A DNA stretch of 64,000 nt, taken from contig NZ_FMYZ01000002.1 in assembly GCF_900101625.1 (NCBI RefSeq), positions 186,001-250,000 of the forward strand, read 5' to 3'. A model generated the notes under the pieces. The model made no database searches and was not told where the DNA came from. It saw only the letters and a list, made by a program, of their open reading frames with translations. The position numbers and the translations under genes were made by a program. Below, piece after piece: positions 34,750 through 45,938 of the stretch (position 1 is its first letter; each line of letters begins with the position of its first letter). The stretch is from Cupriavidus sp. YR651. Its GTDB lineage: Bacteria; Pseudomonadota; Gammaproteobacteria; Burkholderiales; Burkholderiaceae.

Positions 34750-35385
34750 TCAGGTCATCACATCGATGACGCGCTGGGCAGCTTCCACCAGCTTGATGCC
34801 GCGCTCCATCGCCATGTTGCGCAGGCGCTTGAAGGCCTCTTCCTCGTTGATGCCGCGCGCCTCCATCAGCAGCCCCTTGGCGCGCTCGACCGTCTTGCGC
34901 TCGGCCAGCTTGAGCCTGGTGGCGTCCAGCTCCGCGCGCAGTTGCTGGTCGAGTTCGAAACGGGCATAGGCAACGTTCAGCACCGTCTTCACGCGCTCGG
35001 CGCGCAGGCCGTCGACGATATAGGCGGTGATGCCGGCGGACAGCGCCCCCTTGATGCGCTGGGCGTCGTCGTTATCCGTGAACAGCACGATCGGGCGCGG
35101 CGCGTGCTGCGTGGAAACGCAGACGTGCTCGATGGTGTCGCGGGCGGCCGATTCGGAGGCAATGATGACGAGGTCCGGCTGGCTGGCGGCGATCACGTCG
35201 GGCAGGCGCAGGTCGGCATCGACGGTCTCCACCTCCGGGAAGCCGGCCTGCGCCAGTCCGGCGCGGATGGTCTCCACGTTGAGCGGATCGGCGTCATGCG
35301 GATCCCGCACCAGCAAGATGCGGAGCTGGCGGGGTGGAGCGGCCGGTGGTGCATTGGCGGATGGGGGCGGGTGGCGGCGGGTCAT
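34750..35385 (-). CDS. nasT: ANTAR-domain antitermination regulator NasT
   Basis: RNA-binding regulator of nitrate assimilation. 211 aa from ATG 35385. The N-terminal receiver-like domain (about 28-140) includes [14 protein letters not shown], but the usual phospho-acceptor position at the end of strand 3 reads LVIIASESA with no aspartate, so control by phosphorylation is unlikely. The C-terminal ANTAR domain (about 150-211) has [28 protein letters not shown]. In studied systems NasT is held by a nitrate sensor, NasS; no separate nasS gene is in the window. Its likely target is the nrtA leader just downstream. Confidence 0.9.
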   Translation of the reverse strand: MTRRHPPPSANAPPAAPPRQLRILLVRDPHDADPLNVETIRAGLAQAGFPEVETVDADLRLPDVIAASQPDLVIIASESAARDTIEHVCVSTQHAPRPIVLFTDNDDAQRIKGALSAGITAYIVDGLRAERVKTVLNVAYARFELDQQLRAELDATRLKLAERKTVERAKGLLMEARGINEEEAFKRLRNMAMERGIKLVEAAQRVIDVMT

Positions 35386-35575
35386 GGCGGTCGCTTGGTT
35401 GCGGTGCAATATGCAAGATTCGCGCCGGGACTACCTGTACTGTATGCCGCGGTACGCAAGGTGTATGCTTTTGCCCTGCTGCGCCGGGCGCGGCGCTCCC
35501 GTGGCACACCTGCCGCGGGAGGTGCCGGATGCGTCCGCCCAGCGTTCCATCAGAAAAAAGAGTCTGGAGAGTTGG

Positions 35576-36277
35576 ATGACCGAGTTCGTATTCGCCCCGC
35601 AAGCCCCCGTCGGCGTTCCCGTGCGAGGCAGCAGCGCCGCGTTTCCTGTGCGCCGTGTCTATTGCGTGGGCCGCAACTATGCCGCACACGCCCGCGAGAT
35701 GGGTTCGGATCCCGATCGCGAACCGCCGTTTTTCTTCTGCAAGCCGTCTGACGCCGTCAGCTACATTGCCGACAACACCGAGGGCACCTTCCCGTACCCC
35801 CCCGGCACCGGCAACTGCCACTATGAAGTGGAACTGGTCGTGGCCATCGGCAAGGGTGGCAAGGACATCTCCGTGGAGCAAGCCGCCAGCCACGTCTATG
35901 GCTACGCCATTGGCCTGGACATGACGCGCCGCGACCTCCAGAACGAATCGAAGAAGACCGGCCGCCCCTGGGAGACCGGCAAGGCCTTCGACAAATCGGC
36001 GCCGATTGGCCCGATCGTGCCCGTGTCCGCCATCGGCCATCCGGAGAAGGGCGCGGTGACGCTGGCCGTCAACGGTGCCGAGAAGCAGCGCGGCGACCTG
36101 TCGGACCTGATCTGGTCGGTGCCGGAGATGGTGTCGTATCTGTCGAAGCTGTTCGAGCTGCAGCCGGGCGACCTGATCTATAGCGGGACGCCTGAAGGCG
36201 TGGGCCCGGTGGTCAAGGGCGACGTCATGCAATGCCACATCGAGGGTGTGGGCGACCTGACCGTCAAGGTGGTCTGA
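35576..36277 (+). CDS. Fumarylacetoacetate hydrolase family protein
   Basis: 233-aa single-domain FAH-family enzyme. Metal ligands and fold markers are [17 protein letters not shown] (about 23-39), [15 protein letters not shown] (about 79-93, the ExE pair), [13 protein letters not shown] and [15 protein letters not shown] near the C-terminus. The next gene, four bases downstream, is a maleylacetoacetate/maleylpyruvate isomerase, so the pair most likely completes ring-cleavage breakdown of gentisate- or homogentisate-type compounds. Which one cannot be told, since no dioxygenase is present. Start ATG 35576 with CTGGAGAG upstream. Confidence 0.9.
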   Translation: MTEFVFAPQAPVGVPVRGSSAAFPVRRVYCVGRNYAAHAREMGSDPDREPPFFFCKPSDAVSYIADNTEGTFPYPPGTGNCHYEVELVVAIGKGGKDISVEQAASHVYGYAIGLDMTRRDLQNESKKTGRPWETGKAFDKSAPIGPIVPVSAIGHPEKGAVTLAVNGAEKQRGDLSDLIWSVPEMVSYLSKLFELQPGDLIYSGTPEGVGPVVKGDVMQCHIEGVGDLTVKVV

Positions 36278-36281
36278 CGCG

Positions 36282-36929
36282 ATGCTCAAGCTTTACAGCT
36301 ACTTCCGCAGCTCGGCCTCCTTCCGGGTGCGCATCGCCCTCGGCCTGAAGGGCCTGCCCTATGAGTACGTGGGCGTGCATCTGCTGAAGGAGGGCGGCAT
36401 GCAGCTGAAGCCGGAATACCGCGCGCTCAACGCAGATGGCGTGGTGCCGACGCTGGTCGTCGACGGTCAGCCGCTGATCCAGTCGATGGCGATCATCGAG
36501 TATCTGGACGAGGTACACCCGGAGCCGCCGCTGTTGCCAAAGGATGCGCTGGACCGCGCCATCGTGCGTGGCCTGGCGCAGGAGATCGCGTGCGAGATCC
36601 ATCCGCTGAACAACCTGCGCGTGCTGAAGTACGTGAAGCACAAGCTGGGCGCGACGGACGAGGTCAAGGACGCGTGGTACAAGCACTGGGTCGAGGAGGG
36701 CTTTGCGTCGCTGGAGGTCAACCTGTCGCAGCTCGGCCGTGTGGGCCGGTTCGCGTTCGGCGACACGCCGACGCTGATCGACCTGTGCCTGGTACCGCAG
36801 GTCTTCAACGCGCAACGCTTCAACGTCGACATGAGCCGTTTTCCGACGATCGCGAAGATCAACGATGCGTGCATGGCGCTGGAGGCGTTCCAGAAGGCGG
36901 CACCGGGCGTGCAGCCGGATAGCGAGTAA
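36282..36929 (+). CDS. maiA: Maleylacetoacetate/maleylpyruvate isomerase (zeta-class GST)
   Basis: Glutathione-dependent cis-trans isomerase, 215 aa. The zeta-class active-site segment SSASFRVRIALGLKGLPYE (about residues 8-26) has alanine where many members have cysteine. GVVPTLVVDGQPLIQSMAIIEYLDE (about 48-72) forms the glutathione site. It starts four bases after the FAH gene and fits the same pathway; glutathione would come from gshA and gshB. Confidence 0.93.
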   Translation: MLKLYSYFRSSASFRVRIALGLKGLPYEYVGVHLLKEGGMQLKPEYRALNADGVVPTLVVDGQPLIQSMAIIEYLDEVHPEPPLLPKDALDRAIVRGLAQEIACEIHPLNNLRVLKYVKHKLGATDEVKDAWYKHWVEEGFASLEVNLSQLGRVGRFAFGDTPTLIDLCLVPQVFNAQRFNVDMSRFPTIAKINDACMALEAFQKAAPGVQPDSE

Positions 36930-36960
36930 GCGCGAGCGCGCGCCCAGCGCGAGGCAAGGA

Positions 36961-36990
36961 AAAACCCCGGTAGCGATACCGGGGTTTTTT
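36961..36990. terminator. Bidirectional terminator between maiA and ftsY
   Basis: Perfect inverted repeat AAAACCCCGGTA/TACCGGGGTTTT around GCGA, with A and T runs on both sides. Confidence 0.92.
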
Positions 36991-37028
36991 CTTTCGGTGG
37001 CTTGTGCGGCGCGGCGCGCTATCCCACG

Positions 37029-38330
37029 CTATCCCAGCAGCGCCTCCGCGAACTCGTCGGCCCTGAACGGCTGCAGGTCTTCCACCTTCTCGCCCACGCC
37101 GATGAAATACACCGGCACCGGGCGCTGGCGGGCGATCGCCGCCAAGATGCCGCCCTTGGCAGTGCCGTCGAGCTTGGTGACGATCAGGCCGGTCAGACCG
37201 AGCGCATCGTCAAACGCGCGCGTCTGGGCCAGGGCGTTCTGCCCCGTGTTGGCGTCGATCACCAGCAGGCACTCGTGCGGTGCCGTGGGCATGGCCTTGG
37301 CGATCACGCGCTTGACCTTCTTCAGCTCTTCCATCAGGTGAAGCTGCGTGGGCAGGCGGCCAGCGGTGTCGGCCATCACGACATCGATCTTGCGGGCGCG
37401 CGCCGCGTTCACCGCATCGAAGATCACCGCGGCCGGATCGCCGCTCTCCTGGGCGACCACCGTCACGTTGTTGCGTTCGCCCCAGATGGTCAGCTGCTCG
37501 CGCGCGGCGGCGCGGAACGTGTCGCCGGCGGCCAGCAGCACCGACTGGTGGTAGGCCTGGAAATGCTTGCAGAGCTTGCCGATGCTGGTGGTCTTGCCGG
37601 CGCCGTTCACGCCCGCGATCATCATGACCAGCGGCTGTTCGCGGCCCAGCTCCATCGTCTTCTCGAGCGGACGCAGCAGATCGGTCAACAGGTCCTTCAG
37701 CGCGGCTTTCACGCCCTCGGACGTCTCGATGCGCTCGCTCTTGACGCGGCGGCGCAGTTCGCCCAGCAGGTATTCCGTCGCCTCGACGCCCGCATCGGCC
37801 ATCAGCAGCGCGGTCTCCAGTTCCTCGTACAGGGCTTCGTCGACCTTCACGCCAACGAACAGCGTGCCGATGTTCTTGCTGGTCTTTGATAACCCGGCGC
37901 GCAGGCGCGACATCCAGCCACGTTTGGCCTCAGGCGTCGGCGCGGGCGGCGGGGTCAGTTCCATGTCATCCGCCACCGGCGGATCGAAGGCAACCGGAGC
38001 CGGCCGGGGTGGCGGAACCTGCGCGGGGGCCGGTGCCGGCACTGGTGCTGGCACCGGAGCGAGGGCGGGAATGGGCGCGGGAATGGGGGCCGGAGCGGGA
38101 ATTGGCGCGGGAATTGGCGCGGGAACTGGCGCCGGAACAGGGGCTGGCGAAGGGACAGGTGAAGGGGTTGGGGCCGCCGTCGGCGCAGGCGTGGGAGCCG
38201 GCGCGAGGGTCGGGGCGGGCGCGGGTGCGGCCAGGGGCGCCGGTGCCACGGCCGGCGCGGGCACGGCGGCCGGCGACTCGGCAGGCGCAGGGGCCGGCTC
38301 GGCCTTGCGCTTCTTCCAGAAACTAAACAT
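37029..38330 (-). CDS. ftsY: Signal recognition particle receptor FtsY
   Basis: GTPase that docks ribosome-SRP complexes at the membrane. 433 aa from ATG 38330. A short basic start ([12 protein letters not shown]) is followed by about 105 residues of almost pure Ala-Pro repeats, then the NG domain: [14 protein letters not shown] (P-loop, about 235), [29 protein letters not shown] (G3), [10 protein letters not shown] (G4) and [15 protein letters not shown] at the C-terminus. The Ala-Pro linker replaces the acidic A domain of E. coli FtsY. Divergent from the M16 peptidase genes. Confidence 0.96.
   Translation of the reverse strand: MFSFWKKRKAEPAPAPAESPAAVPAPAVAPAPLAAPAPAPTLAPAPTPAPTAAPTPSPVPSPAPVPAPVPAPIPAPIPAPAPIPAPIPALAPVPAPVPAPAPAQVPPPRPAPVAFDPPVADDMELTPPPAPTPEAKRGWMSRLRAGLSKTSKNIGTLFVGVKVDEALYEELETALLMADAGVEATEYLLGELRRRVKSERIETSEGVKAALKDLLTDLLRPLEKTMELGREQPLVMMIAGVNGAGKTTSIGKLCKHFQAYHQSVLLAAGDTFRAAAREQLTIWGERNNVTVVAQESGDPAAVIFDAVNAARARKIDVVMADTAGRLPTQLHLMEELKKVKRVIAKAMPTAPHECLLVIDANTGQNALAQTRAFDDALGLTGLIVTKLDGTAKGGILAAIARQRPVPVYFIGVGEKVEDLQPFRADEFAEALLG
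38065..38135 (-). repeat. Short tandem repeats coding the FtsY Ala-Pro linker
   Basis: Imperfect 12-15 bp units of the form GCGCGGGAATTG repeat several times and code PAPIPAPIP-type peptide. They are part of a longer low-complexity stretch, about 37995-38300. Confidence 0.75.
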
Positions 38331-38390
38331 TGGGAAAGGGGTCAATACCCCGGTAGAATCAATCGCCAAAATTCTAGCAGACGGGGTCGC

Positions 38391-39944
38391 ATGAACCATT
38401 GCGCTGTCATGTCCGGACCGGGCGCCGCCCGTCCCGAATCGCTGCCCGCCGGCGCCGCCGCACTCGCGCGGCGCATCCATCCCACCATGATTGCCGCCGC
38501 GTTCGCCGCTGCCCTGGCCGGTCTGCCGGCCGGGCCGGCGCTTGCCCAGCCATCGAACGAGACTGCCCGGACGACGTCCGCGCCCGCCCCCCAGTCGCCG
38601 CCCTCGGGCGCCCGCACGGCGGCCGTGGGGCAGCCAGAGGCCGGCACCACGGAATTCCGCTTGTCCAACGGCATGCGCGTGATCGTCAAGGAAGACCATC
38701 GCGCGCCGACGGTGGCGCACCAGATCTGGTATCGGACCGGTGGCATCGACGAGGTCAGCGGAACCACCGGCGTGGCCCACATGCTCGAGCACATGATGTT
38801 CAAGGGGACGCCCAAGGTGCCGGTGGGCGAGTTCTCGCGCCAGATCGCCATGCTGGGCGGACGCGAGAACGCGATGACCAATCGGGACTTCACGCTTTAT
38901 TACCAGCAGATCGCCAAGCAATACCTGCCGAAGATGATGGAGCTGGAGGCCGACCGCATGGCCAACCTCATCATCAAGAAGGATGAGTTCGACCGCGAGA
39001 TGAAGGTCGTGATGGAGGAGCGCCGCCTGCGTACCGACGACTCCCCGCGCGGCACCGTCTACGAGCAGTTGCTGGCCACGGTCTACACGGCCGCGCCGTA
39101 CCGCCACCCGGTGATCGGCTGGATGGACGACCTCGTGAACATGCGGGTCGAGGATGTGCAGGAGTGGTACAAGGCCTGGTATGTGCCCAACAACGCGATG
39201 CTGGTGGTGACCGGCGACGTCCGCCCGGACGAGGTCCGCGCGATGGCCGAGCGCTACTACGGCAAGCTCAAGCCGCGCACGCTGCCGCTGCGCAAGACGC
39301 AGCTGGAGGCCAAGCAGGAAGGCATCAAGCGCATCTGGGTCAAGGCGCCGGCCGAGAACCCGTACATGGTGATGGCCTACAAGGTGCCGCGCCTGCATGA
39401 CGTGGAGAAGGATGTCGATCCGTACGCGCTGGAAGTCCTGTCCGCCGTGCTCAACGGCTACGACAACGCCCGCCTGACGCGCGAGCTGGTGCGCGAGCAG
39501 CGGCTGGCCGACGACGTCAACGTTGGCTACGACAGCATCAATCGTGGCGAATCGCTCTTCGTGCTCGACGGCACGCCCGCCAGCGGTCATACCACCGAGG
39601 AGATCGAGCGCGCGTTGCGCGAGGAAATCCAGCGGATCGCGAAGAACGGCGTGTCCGAAGAGGAGCTGAAGCGCGTGAAGGCGCAGGTCGTGGCCGGCCA
39701 GATCTACAAGCGCGACTCGGTCTTCGGGCAGGGCATGGAAATCGGCGTGGCCGAGATCGCAGGCCTCTCCTGGCGCCAGATCGACCGCATGCTCGACAAG
39801 ATCAAGGAAGTCACGCCAGCCCAGGTGCAGGCCGTCGCCGGCAAGTATTTCAGCGACGACAACCTGACCGTGGCCACGCTGCTGCCGCAGCCGATCGACC
39901 CCAACAAGCCCAAGACCGCGGCCCCCGAGGGCCTGCGTCACTGA
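38391..39944 (+). CDS. M16 family zinc peptidase (catalytic)
   Basis: Pitrilysin/insulinase-family protease of 517 aa. After a signal-like segment (AAAFAAALAGLPAGPALAQP, about 37-56) the M16 domain begins; the inverted zinc motif is HMLEH in GVAHMLEHMMFKG (about 127-139), with the distal glutamate about 75 residues later in the MELEADRM region. The partner gene nine bases downstream encodes a non-catalytic homologue, so they probably form a heterodimer in the periplasm, as with other bacterial M16B pairs. Substrate unknown. Confidence 0.9.
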   Translation: MNHCAVMSGPGAARPESLPAGAAALARRIHPTMIAAAFAAALAGLPAGPALAQPSNETARTTSAPAPQSPPSGARTAAVGQPEAGTTEFRLSNGMRVIVKEDHRAPTVAHQIWYRTGGIDEVSGTTGVAHMLEHMMFKGTPKVPVGEFSRQIAMLGGRENAMTNRDFTLYYQQIAKQYLPKMMELEADRMANLIIKKDEFDREMKVVMEERRLRTDDSPRGTVYEQLLATVYTAAPYRHPVIGWMDDLVNMRVEDVQEWYKAWYVPNNAMLVVTGDVRPDEVRAMAERYYGKLKPRTLPLRKTQLEAKQEGIKRIWVKAPAENPYMVMAYKVPRLHDVEKDVDPYALEVLSAVLNGYDNARLTRELVREQRLADDVNVGYDSINRGESLFVLDGTPASGHTTEEIERALREEIQRIAKNGVSEEELKRVKAQVVAGQIYKRDSVFGQGMEIGVAEIAGLSWRQIDRMLDKIKEVTPAQVQAVAGKYFSDDNLTVATLLPQPIDPNKPKTAAPEGLRH

Positions 39945-39953
39945 GGAGCGACG

Positions 39954-41318
39954 ATGTCCGTATCCGTCATGACGATTGCATCGCCACGCATGGTGCGCCG
40001 GCTGGCTGGCGCCGCCTGCGGGGTGGTCGCGTTCCTCGCCGGTGCCGTGGCCCATGCCGCCATCCCGATCGAGAGCTGGACCGCATCCACCGGGGCAAAG
40101 GTATTTTTCGTGCCGAGCCCGTCGATCCCGATGCTCGACGTCAATATCGACTTCGACGCCGGCAGCCGCTATGACCCGCCGGGCAAGGCCGGGCTGGCAA
40201 CGCTCGCCGCCGCGTTGCTCGACAAGGGTGCCGCCGCGCAGGATGGCCAGCCGGCGCGCAACGAAGCGCAGATCGCCGATGCATTCGCCGATACCGGTGC
40301 CGATTTTGGCGGCGCTGCCGGGGGAGACCGCGGTGGCATCGGCCTGCGGACGCTGACGGCATCGCCTGAACGTGAGCAGTCACTGCGTCTGGCCGGGCAG
40401 CTCATCAAGGCGCCGACCTATCCGGACGCCGTGGTCGCTCGCGAAAAGCAGCGCCTGATCACCGCGATCCGCGAGGGCGATACGCGCCCGGGCGTAATCG
40501 CCGACAAGACCGTGTCGAAGGCGATGTACCCGAACCATCCCTACGGGGTATCGGCCACGCCGGAGTCGGTCGGATCAATCACGCGCGACGACCTGACGAA
40601 GTTCTGGCGCGACACCTACAGCGCAAAGCGCGCCGTCGTGACGCTGATCGGCGCGATCGACCGCAAGCAGGCCGAACAGATCGCCGAAGACCTGACGAAG
40701 GGCCTGCCCGAAGGCGTCGCGCCGCCGGCGATCCCCGACGTGCAGATGACGATTCCGGCCAGCGAGAAGCGCATCCCGCATCCGGCGCAGCAGGCCAGCG
40801 TGGCGATGGGCCAGCCCGCTATCGCGCGTGGCGACCCCGACTACTTCGCGCTGCTGGTGGGCAACTACGTGCTGGGCGGCGGCGGTTTCAGCTCGCGCCT
40901 GACGGATCAGGTGCGCGAGAAGCGGGGGCTGACCTACGGCGTGGACAGCTATTTCGCACCGTCCAGGCAGCCGGGTCCGTTCGGCATCACGCTGCAGACG
41001 AAGAAGGCCAACACCGATGAGGCGCTGACGCTGGTGCGCCAGATCGTTGCCCAATTCGTGGCGCAGGGCCCGACCGACGCTGAATTGCGCGCTGCCAAGG
41101 ACAACCTGGTCAACGGCTTTCCGCTGCGAATCGACAGCAATCGCAAGCTGCTGACCAATGTGGCCAATATCGGCTGGTATGGCCTGCCGCTCGACTACCT
41201 CGACACGTGGACCGCGCAGATCAACAAGATCACGCGCGATCAGGTCCGTGCGGCATTCCAGCGCCATGTTCACCCGGACGCGATGGCCACGGTCATTGTT
41301 GGCGGCCCCGAAAAGTAG
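39954..41318 (+). CDS. M16 family peptidase-like protein (non-catalytic partner)
   Basis: 454 aa with a signal peptide (LAGAACGVVAFLAGAVAHAA, about 18-37). It aligns with M16 proteins (FVPSPSIPMLDVNIDFDAGSRYD; LVGNYVLGGGGFSSRLTDQVREKRGLTYG) but the position of the HxxEH zinc motif reads GLATLAAALLDKG, so it cannot bind zinc there. Its role is likely structural or in substrate binding with the upstream catalytic subunit. Confidence 0.9.
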   Translation: MSVSVMTIASPRMVRRLAGAACGVVAFLAGAVAHAAIPIESWTASTGAKVFFVPSPSIPMLDVNIDFDAGSRYDPPGKAGLATLAAALLDKGAAAQDGQPARNEAQIADAFADTGADFGGAAGGDRGGIGLRTLTASPEREQSLRLAGQLIKAPTYPDAVVAREKQRLITAIREGDTRPGVIADKTVSKAMYPNHPYGVSATPESVGSITRDDLTKFWRDTYSAKRAVVTLIGAIDRKQAEQIAEDLTKGLPEGVAPPAIPDVQMTIPASEKRIPHPAQQASVAMGQPAIARGDPDYFALLVGNYVLGGGGFSSRLTDQVREKRGLTYGVDSYFAPSRQPGPFGITLQTKKANTDEALTLVRQIVAQFVAQGPTDAELRAAKDNLVNGFPLRIDSNRKLLTNVANIGWYGLPLDYLDTWTAQINKITRDQVRAAFQRHVHPDAMATVIVGGPEK

Positions 41319-41406
41319 CCGTTGATCATCGTGCGCCCCATCCGATGGTGGGGCGCGCCGCCCCGCGGCCGGTGTGGCGCGGCGTGGCAGGCTCTACAAT
41401 CACGGC

Positions 41407-43054
<1,648 letters not shown>

Positions 43055-43108
43055 AGCCGGATCGCATCGGCGGTCGACTCGTTGCTCGTTCCGGGCTATC
43101 CGGAAAAG

Positions 43109-43144
43109 AAAAACCCCGCTCAACGCATGTTGGCGGGGTTTTTT
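43109..43144 (+). terminator. Terminator after the ferredoxin gene
   Basis: Long hairpin AACCCCGC-CAAC/GTTG-GCGGGGTT with GCAT loop and six T. Confidence 0.9.
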
Positions 43145-43194
43145 GCTGGCCGCGTGGCGGATTGCTCCGCTCAGGCTTAGGGGATGAGGCGCGA

Positions 43195-43791
43195 TCAGCG
43201 TCCCGTGTGCAGTTCCATCATCGCACGCTCGCTCTCGCCTCGCGCCAGCAGTCCCAGCGGGTCGATGCTGCGGTCGATGGCCTCGTCGATGGCTTGCTGT
43301 TCTTCCTTCCGCGGCGGCTTCAGCACATAGTTCACCACGTCCTCGCGGGCGGCTCCGGCGCCGCCCGGGGCATTGCGCGGATGGCCCACGCCCAGGCGCA
43401 GCCGCCAGTAGTCCTGTGTGGTCAGGTGAGCGGCGATGTCCTTCAGCCCGTTATGGCCGCCCGCACCGCCGCCGCGCTTGAGCTTGACGGCGCCCGCAGG
43501 CAGGTCCATCTCATCATGTGCCACGAGGATTTCGTCCGGCAGGACTTTATAGAAGCGCGCCAGCGATACCACGGCCAGGCCGGAACGGTTCATGAATGTT
43601 GATGGCTTGAGCAGCCAGATGTCCTGGTCCCACAGCCGCGCACGGCCGGCCAGGCCGTGGAAGCGGCCTTCCACGCGTAGCGTTGTGCCACCCATGCGGG
43701 CGAGCTGGTCGACGAGCCAGAATCCGGCGTTGTGCCGCGTGGCTTCGTATTCCGCCCCGGGATTGCCGAGGCCGACGATGAGCTTGATCAT
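43195..43791 (-). CDS. pth: Peptidyl-tRNA hydrolase
   Basis: Releases tRNA from peptidyl-tRNA that has dropped off ribosomes. 198 aa. Catalytic and family motifs are IVGLGNPGAEYEATRHNAGFW (about 5-25, catalytic His in RHNAG), STFMNRSGLAV (about 63-73), LVAHDEMDLPAGAVKLKRGGG (about 89-109) and GHNGLKDI. Downstream of rplY and separated from it by a terminator. Confidence 0.97.
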   Translation of the reverse strand: MIKLIVGLGNPGAEYEATRHNAGFWLVDQLARMGGTTLRVEGRFHGLAGRARLWDQDIWLLKPSTFMNRSGLAVVSLARFYKVLPDEILVAHDEMDLPAGAVKLKRGGGAGGHNGLKDIAAHLTTQDYWRLRLGVGHPRNAPGGAGAAREDVVNYVLKPPRKEEQQAIDEAIDRSIDPLGLLARGESERAMMELHTGR

Positions 43792-43862
43792 GCGTTATAT
43801 CGGGAGTCGGGTGCCTGACGGCACCGGTTGGCGCCAGACAGGATACGCGAAAAATCCGCGCG

Positions 43863-43891
43863 AAAAAAAACCGCCGGCGAACCGGCGGTTT
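43863..43891 (-). terminator. Terminator of rplY (minus strand)
   Basis: AAACCGCCGG/CCGGCGGTTT with a 4-base loop; on the minus strand it is followed by a run of eight T. Confidence 0.9.
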
Positions 43892-43942
43892 CTTCGATGC
43901 AGCAGCGGCGCTGGTCCGCTACGGCACCTGATGCAATGTCGC

Positions 43943-44560
43943 TCAGGCAGCCGGCGTTTCGCCAGCGGCTGCTTCACCGCCTTCAGCTGCCGCCACGCCG
44001 CCGGCCGGCAGCGAGATGTTGGCGATGGCGGGGTTCTCGTCACCGTGGGTGATGGCGGTCACGCCCTTCGGCAGGTTCAGGTCCGACAGGTGGATGGTCT
44101 GGTTCAGTTCGGCCTTGCCCAGATCCACTTCGATGAACTCGGGCAGGTCGCCCGGCAGGCACGACACTTCCAGGTCATTCAGGATGTGGTTGACGATGCC
44201 GTGGCCCAGCTTCACGCCAGGAGCGGATTCCTGGTTCATGAAGTGCAGGGGCACCTTCACGTGGATCTTGTCGGTGGCGGACACGCGCTGGAAGTCGACG
44301 TGCAGCACCAGCGGCTTGAACGGGTGCATCTGGAAGGCGCGCAGCAGGGCCTTCTCGGACTTGCCAGCCACTTCGAGGTCCAGGATCGACGAGTGGAACG
44401 CTTCCTTCTTCAGGGCGTGCCACAGGGCGTTGTGATCCAGCTCGATCATCTTCGGCTCGTTGGCGCCGCCGTAGATGATGCCGGGGGTCTTGCCGGAATT
44501 GCGCAGGCGGCGGCTCGCACCCGTACCCTGTACGCTACGCTCGAAAGCGATAACTTTCAT
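43943..44560 (-). CDS. rplY: 50S ribosomal protein L25 (CTC family)
   Basis: 5S rRNA-binding ribosomal protein of the long Ctc type, 205 aa from ATG 44560. The L25 domain (about 1-95) begins [20 protein letters not shown] and contains [14 protein letters not shown]; the C-terminal beta domain (about 100-190) has [15 protein letters not shown]. The last 25 residues are Ala/Gly/Glu-rich. prs is upstream on the same strand; the leader contains two hairpins. Confidence 0.95.
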   Translation of the reverse strand: MKVIAFERSVQGTGASRRLRNSGKTPGIIYGGANEPKMIELDHNALWHALKKEAFHSSILDLEVAGKSEKALLRAFQMHPFKPLVLHVDFQRVSATDKIHVKVPLHFMNQESAPGVKLGHGIVNHILNDLEVSCLPGDLPEFIEVDLGKAELNQTIHLSDLNLPKGVTAITHGDENPAIANISLPAGGVAAAEGGEAAAGETPAA

Positions 44561-44580
44561 TGTGAACTCCAAAAGTAAGA

Positions 44581-44638
44581 AGGCTGTCCGCGACCAGACA
44601 GCCTCGACTGGGCGACGCATCTTGAATGGTGCGCCGCC
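44581..44638 (-). promoter_or_regulatory. Two hairpins in the rplY leader
   Basis: 44581-44604: perfect 8-bp stem AGGCTGTC/GACAGCCT with 8-base loop, ending 20 bp before the start codon. 44611-44638: 9-bp stem GGCGACGCA/TGCGCCGCC with one G-T pair and 10-base loop. They could form an autoregulatory r-protein leader. Confidence 0.5.
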
Positions 44639-44706
44639 TGAATCACGTTGACCGCCGATATGGCAGCCAACGCGGTAAAGCCTTGCATTTTAGCAGGATT
44701 CCCCGC

Positions 44707-44737
44707 TCAAATCGCCCGCTCCATGTGAAACGGGCGA
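44707..44737 (-). terminator. Weak terminator of prs
   Basis: TCGCCCG/CGGGCGA stem followed by TTTG on the minus strand, just after the prs stop. Confidence 0.4.
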
Positions 44738-44746
44738 GCGGCCGGA

Positions 44747-45700
44747 TCAGGCGTCGGCAAACAGCGACATGATCGAGTCGCCCTTCACGATCCGGGTAAA
44801 GGTCTCGGCCAGCAGCGGGGCGGTGGAGACCTGGCGGATCTTGCCGGACTGGCGTGCCTCGTCCGACAGCGGGATGGTGTCGCACACCACCACTTCGTCG
44901 AGTTCGGACGCCGCGATGCGGGCGGCAGCGCCGCCGGACAACACCGGGTGGGTGCAGTAGGCGAACACCTTCAGCGCGCCGCGTTCCTTCAGCACCTGGG
45001 CCGCCTTGCACAGCGTGCCGCCGGTGTCGATCATGTCGTCCATGATGACGCAGTTGCGGCCGGCGACTTCACCGATGATGTTCATCACCTCGGCCACGTT
45101 GGCCTTGGGGCGACGCTTGTCGATGATGGCCAGGTCGCAGTTCAGCTGCTTGGCCAGTGCACGGGCGCGTACCACGCCGCCAACGTCCGGCGACACGACC
45201 AGCAGGTCGCCGTAGTTCTTCTCGCGCAGGTCGCCCAGCAGTACCGGGGATGCGTAGATGTTGTCGACGGGGATATCGAAGAAACCCTGGATCTGGTCCG
45301 CGTGCAGGTCCATCGTCAGGACCCGTTCCACGCCGGCGACTTCCAGCATGTTGGCGACGATCTTGGCCGAGATGGCCACGCGCGCCGAACGCGGGCGGCG
45401 ATCCTGGCGGGCATAGCCGAAGTACGGCATGGCGGCGGTGATGCTGCGTGCCGAGGCGCGCTTGAGGGCATCGACCATCACCATCAGTTCCATGAGGTTG
45501 TCGTTGGTCGGCGCGCAGGTCGACTGCAGCACGATGACGTGCTTGCCGCGAACGTTTTCCTGGATTTCGACCTGGACTTCACCGTCGGAGAAACGGCCTA
45601 CCAGCGCTTTTCCCAGAGGAATGCCGAGGTGCTGTACGACAGCCTCCGCGAGTTTGGGGTTGGCGTTGCCGGTAAATACCATCAAGCCTTCGCTGCTCAT
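44747..45700 (-). CDS. prs: Ribose-phosphate pyrophosphokinase
   Basis: Makes PRPP from ribose 5-phosphate and ATP. 317 aa from ATG 45700 (a GTG at 45709 is less likely). Motifs are [32 protein letters not shown] (about 33-49), [11 protein letters not shown] (about 94-104), [12 protein letters not shown] (about 127-138) and the PRPP loop [17 protein letters not shown] (about 215-231). The gene order ispE, tRNA-Gln, prs, rplY, pth is conserved in relatives. Confidence 0.97.
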   Translation of the reverse strand: MSSEGLMVFTGNANPKLAEAVVQHLGIPLGKALVGRFSDGEVQVEIQENVRGKHVIVLQSTCAPTNDNLMELMVMVDALKRASARSITAAMPYFGYARQDRRPRSARVAISAKIVANMLEVAGVERVLTMDLHADQIQGFFDIPVDNIYASPVLLGDLREKNYGDLLVVSPDVGGVVRARALAKQLNCDLAIIDKRRPKANVAEVMNIIGEVAGRNCVIMDDMIDTGGTLCKAAQVLKERGALKVFAYCTHPVLSGGAAARIAASELDEVVVCDTIPLSDEARQSGKIRQVSTAPLLAETFTRIVKGDSIMSLFADA

Positions 45701-45794
45701 TCGGGGCACCTGTCTTGCTGCTGGGGGAGCTTTGCGCTACCGGCTGGTGCCGGCAGCGATATCTGCGTATCCGTCAGGACACTATAGGAAGTAA

Positions 45795-45871
45795 TGGCAG
45801 GGGAAGAAGGATTCGAACCTTCGAATGCCGGAATCAAAATCCGGTGCCTTGACCAACTTGGCGACTCCCCT
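45795..45871 (-). tRNA. tRNA-Gln (anticodon TTG)
   Basis: 77-nt cloverleaf on the minus strand. Acceptor stem AGGGGAG/TTCCCCT, D arm with AAGTTGGTCAAGGC, anticodon stem CCGGA/TCCGG around TTTTGAT giving anticodon TTG (glutamine, CAA), and T arm with GGTTCGAATCC. CCA is encoded (45797-45795). It lies between ispE and prs. Confidence 0.96.
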
Positions 45872-45938
45872 ACACAACCTTTATCGTCTGTCGCTGCGCC
45901 GTCTGAATACTTCCGGCACTTCGCCAAACGAAAACTTG

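Noticed and set aside
38065-38135. CRISPR-like array
   Set aside because: The short repeats are in frame and code the Ala-Pro linker of FtsY; there are no spacers of constant length.
38331-40055. Very long minus-strand open frame continuous with ftsY (1008 codons in total)
   Set aside because: The part upstream of 38330 is antisense to the M16 peptidase gene and has no recognisable protein content; the true FtsY start MFSFWKKRK is at 38330.
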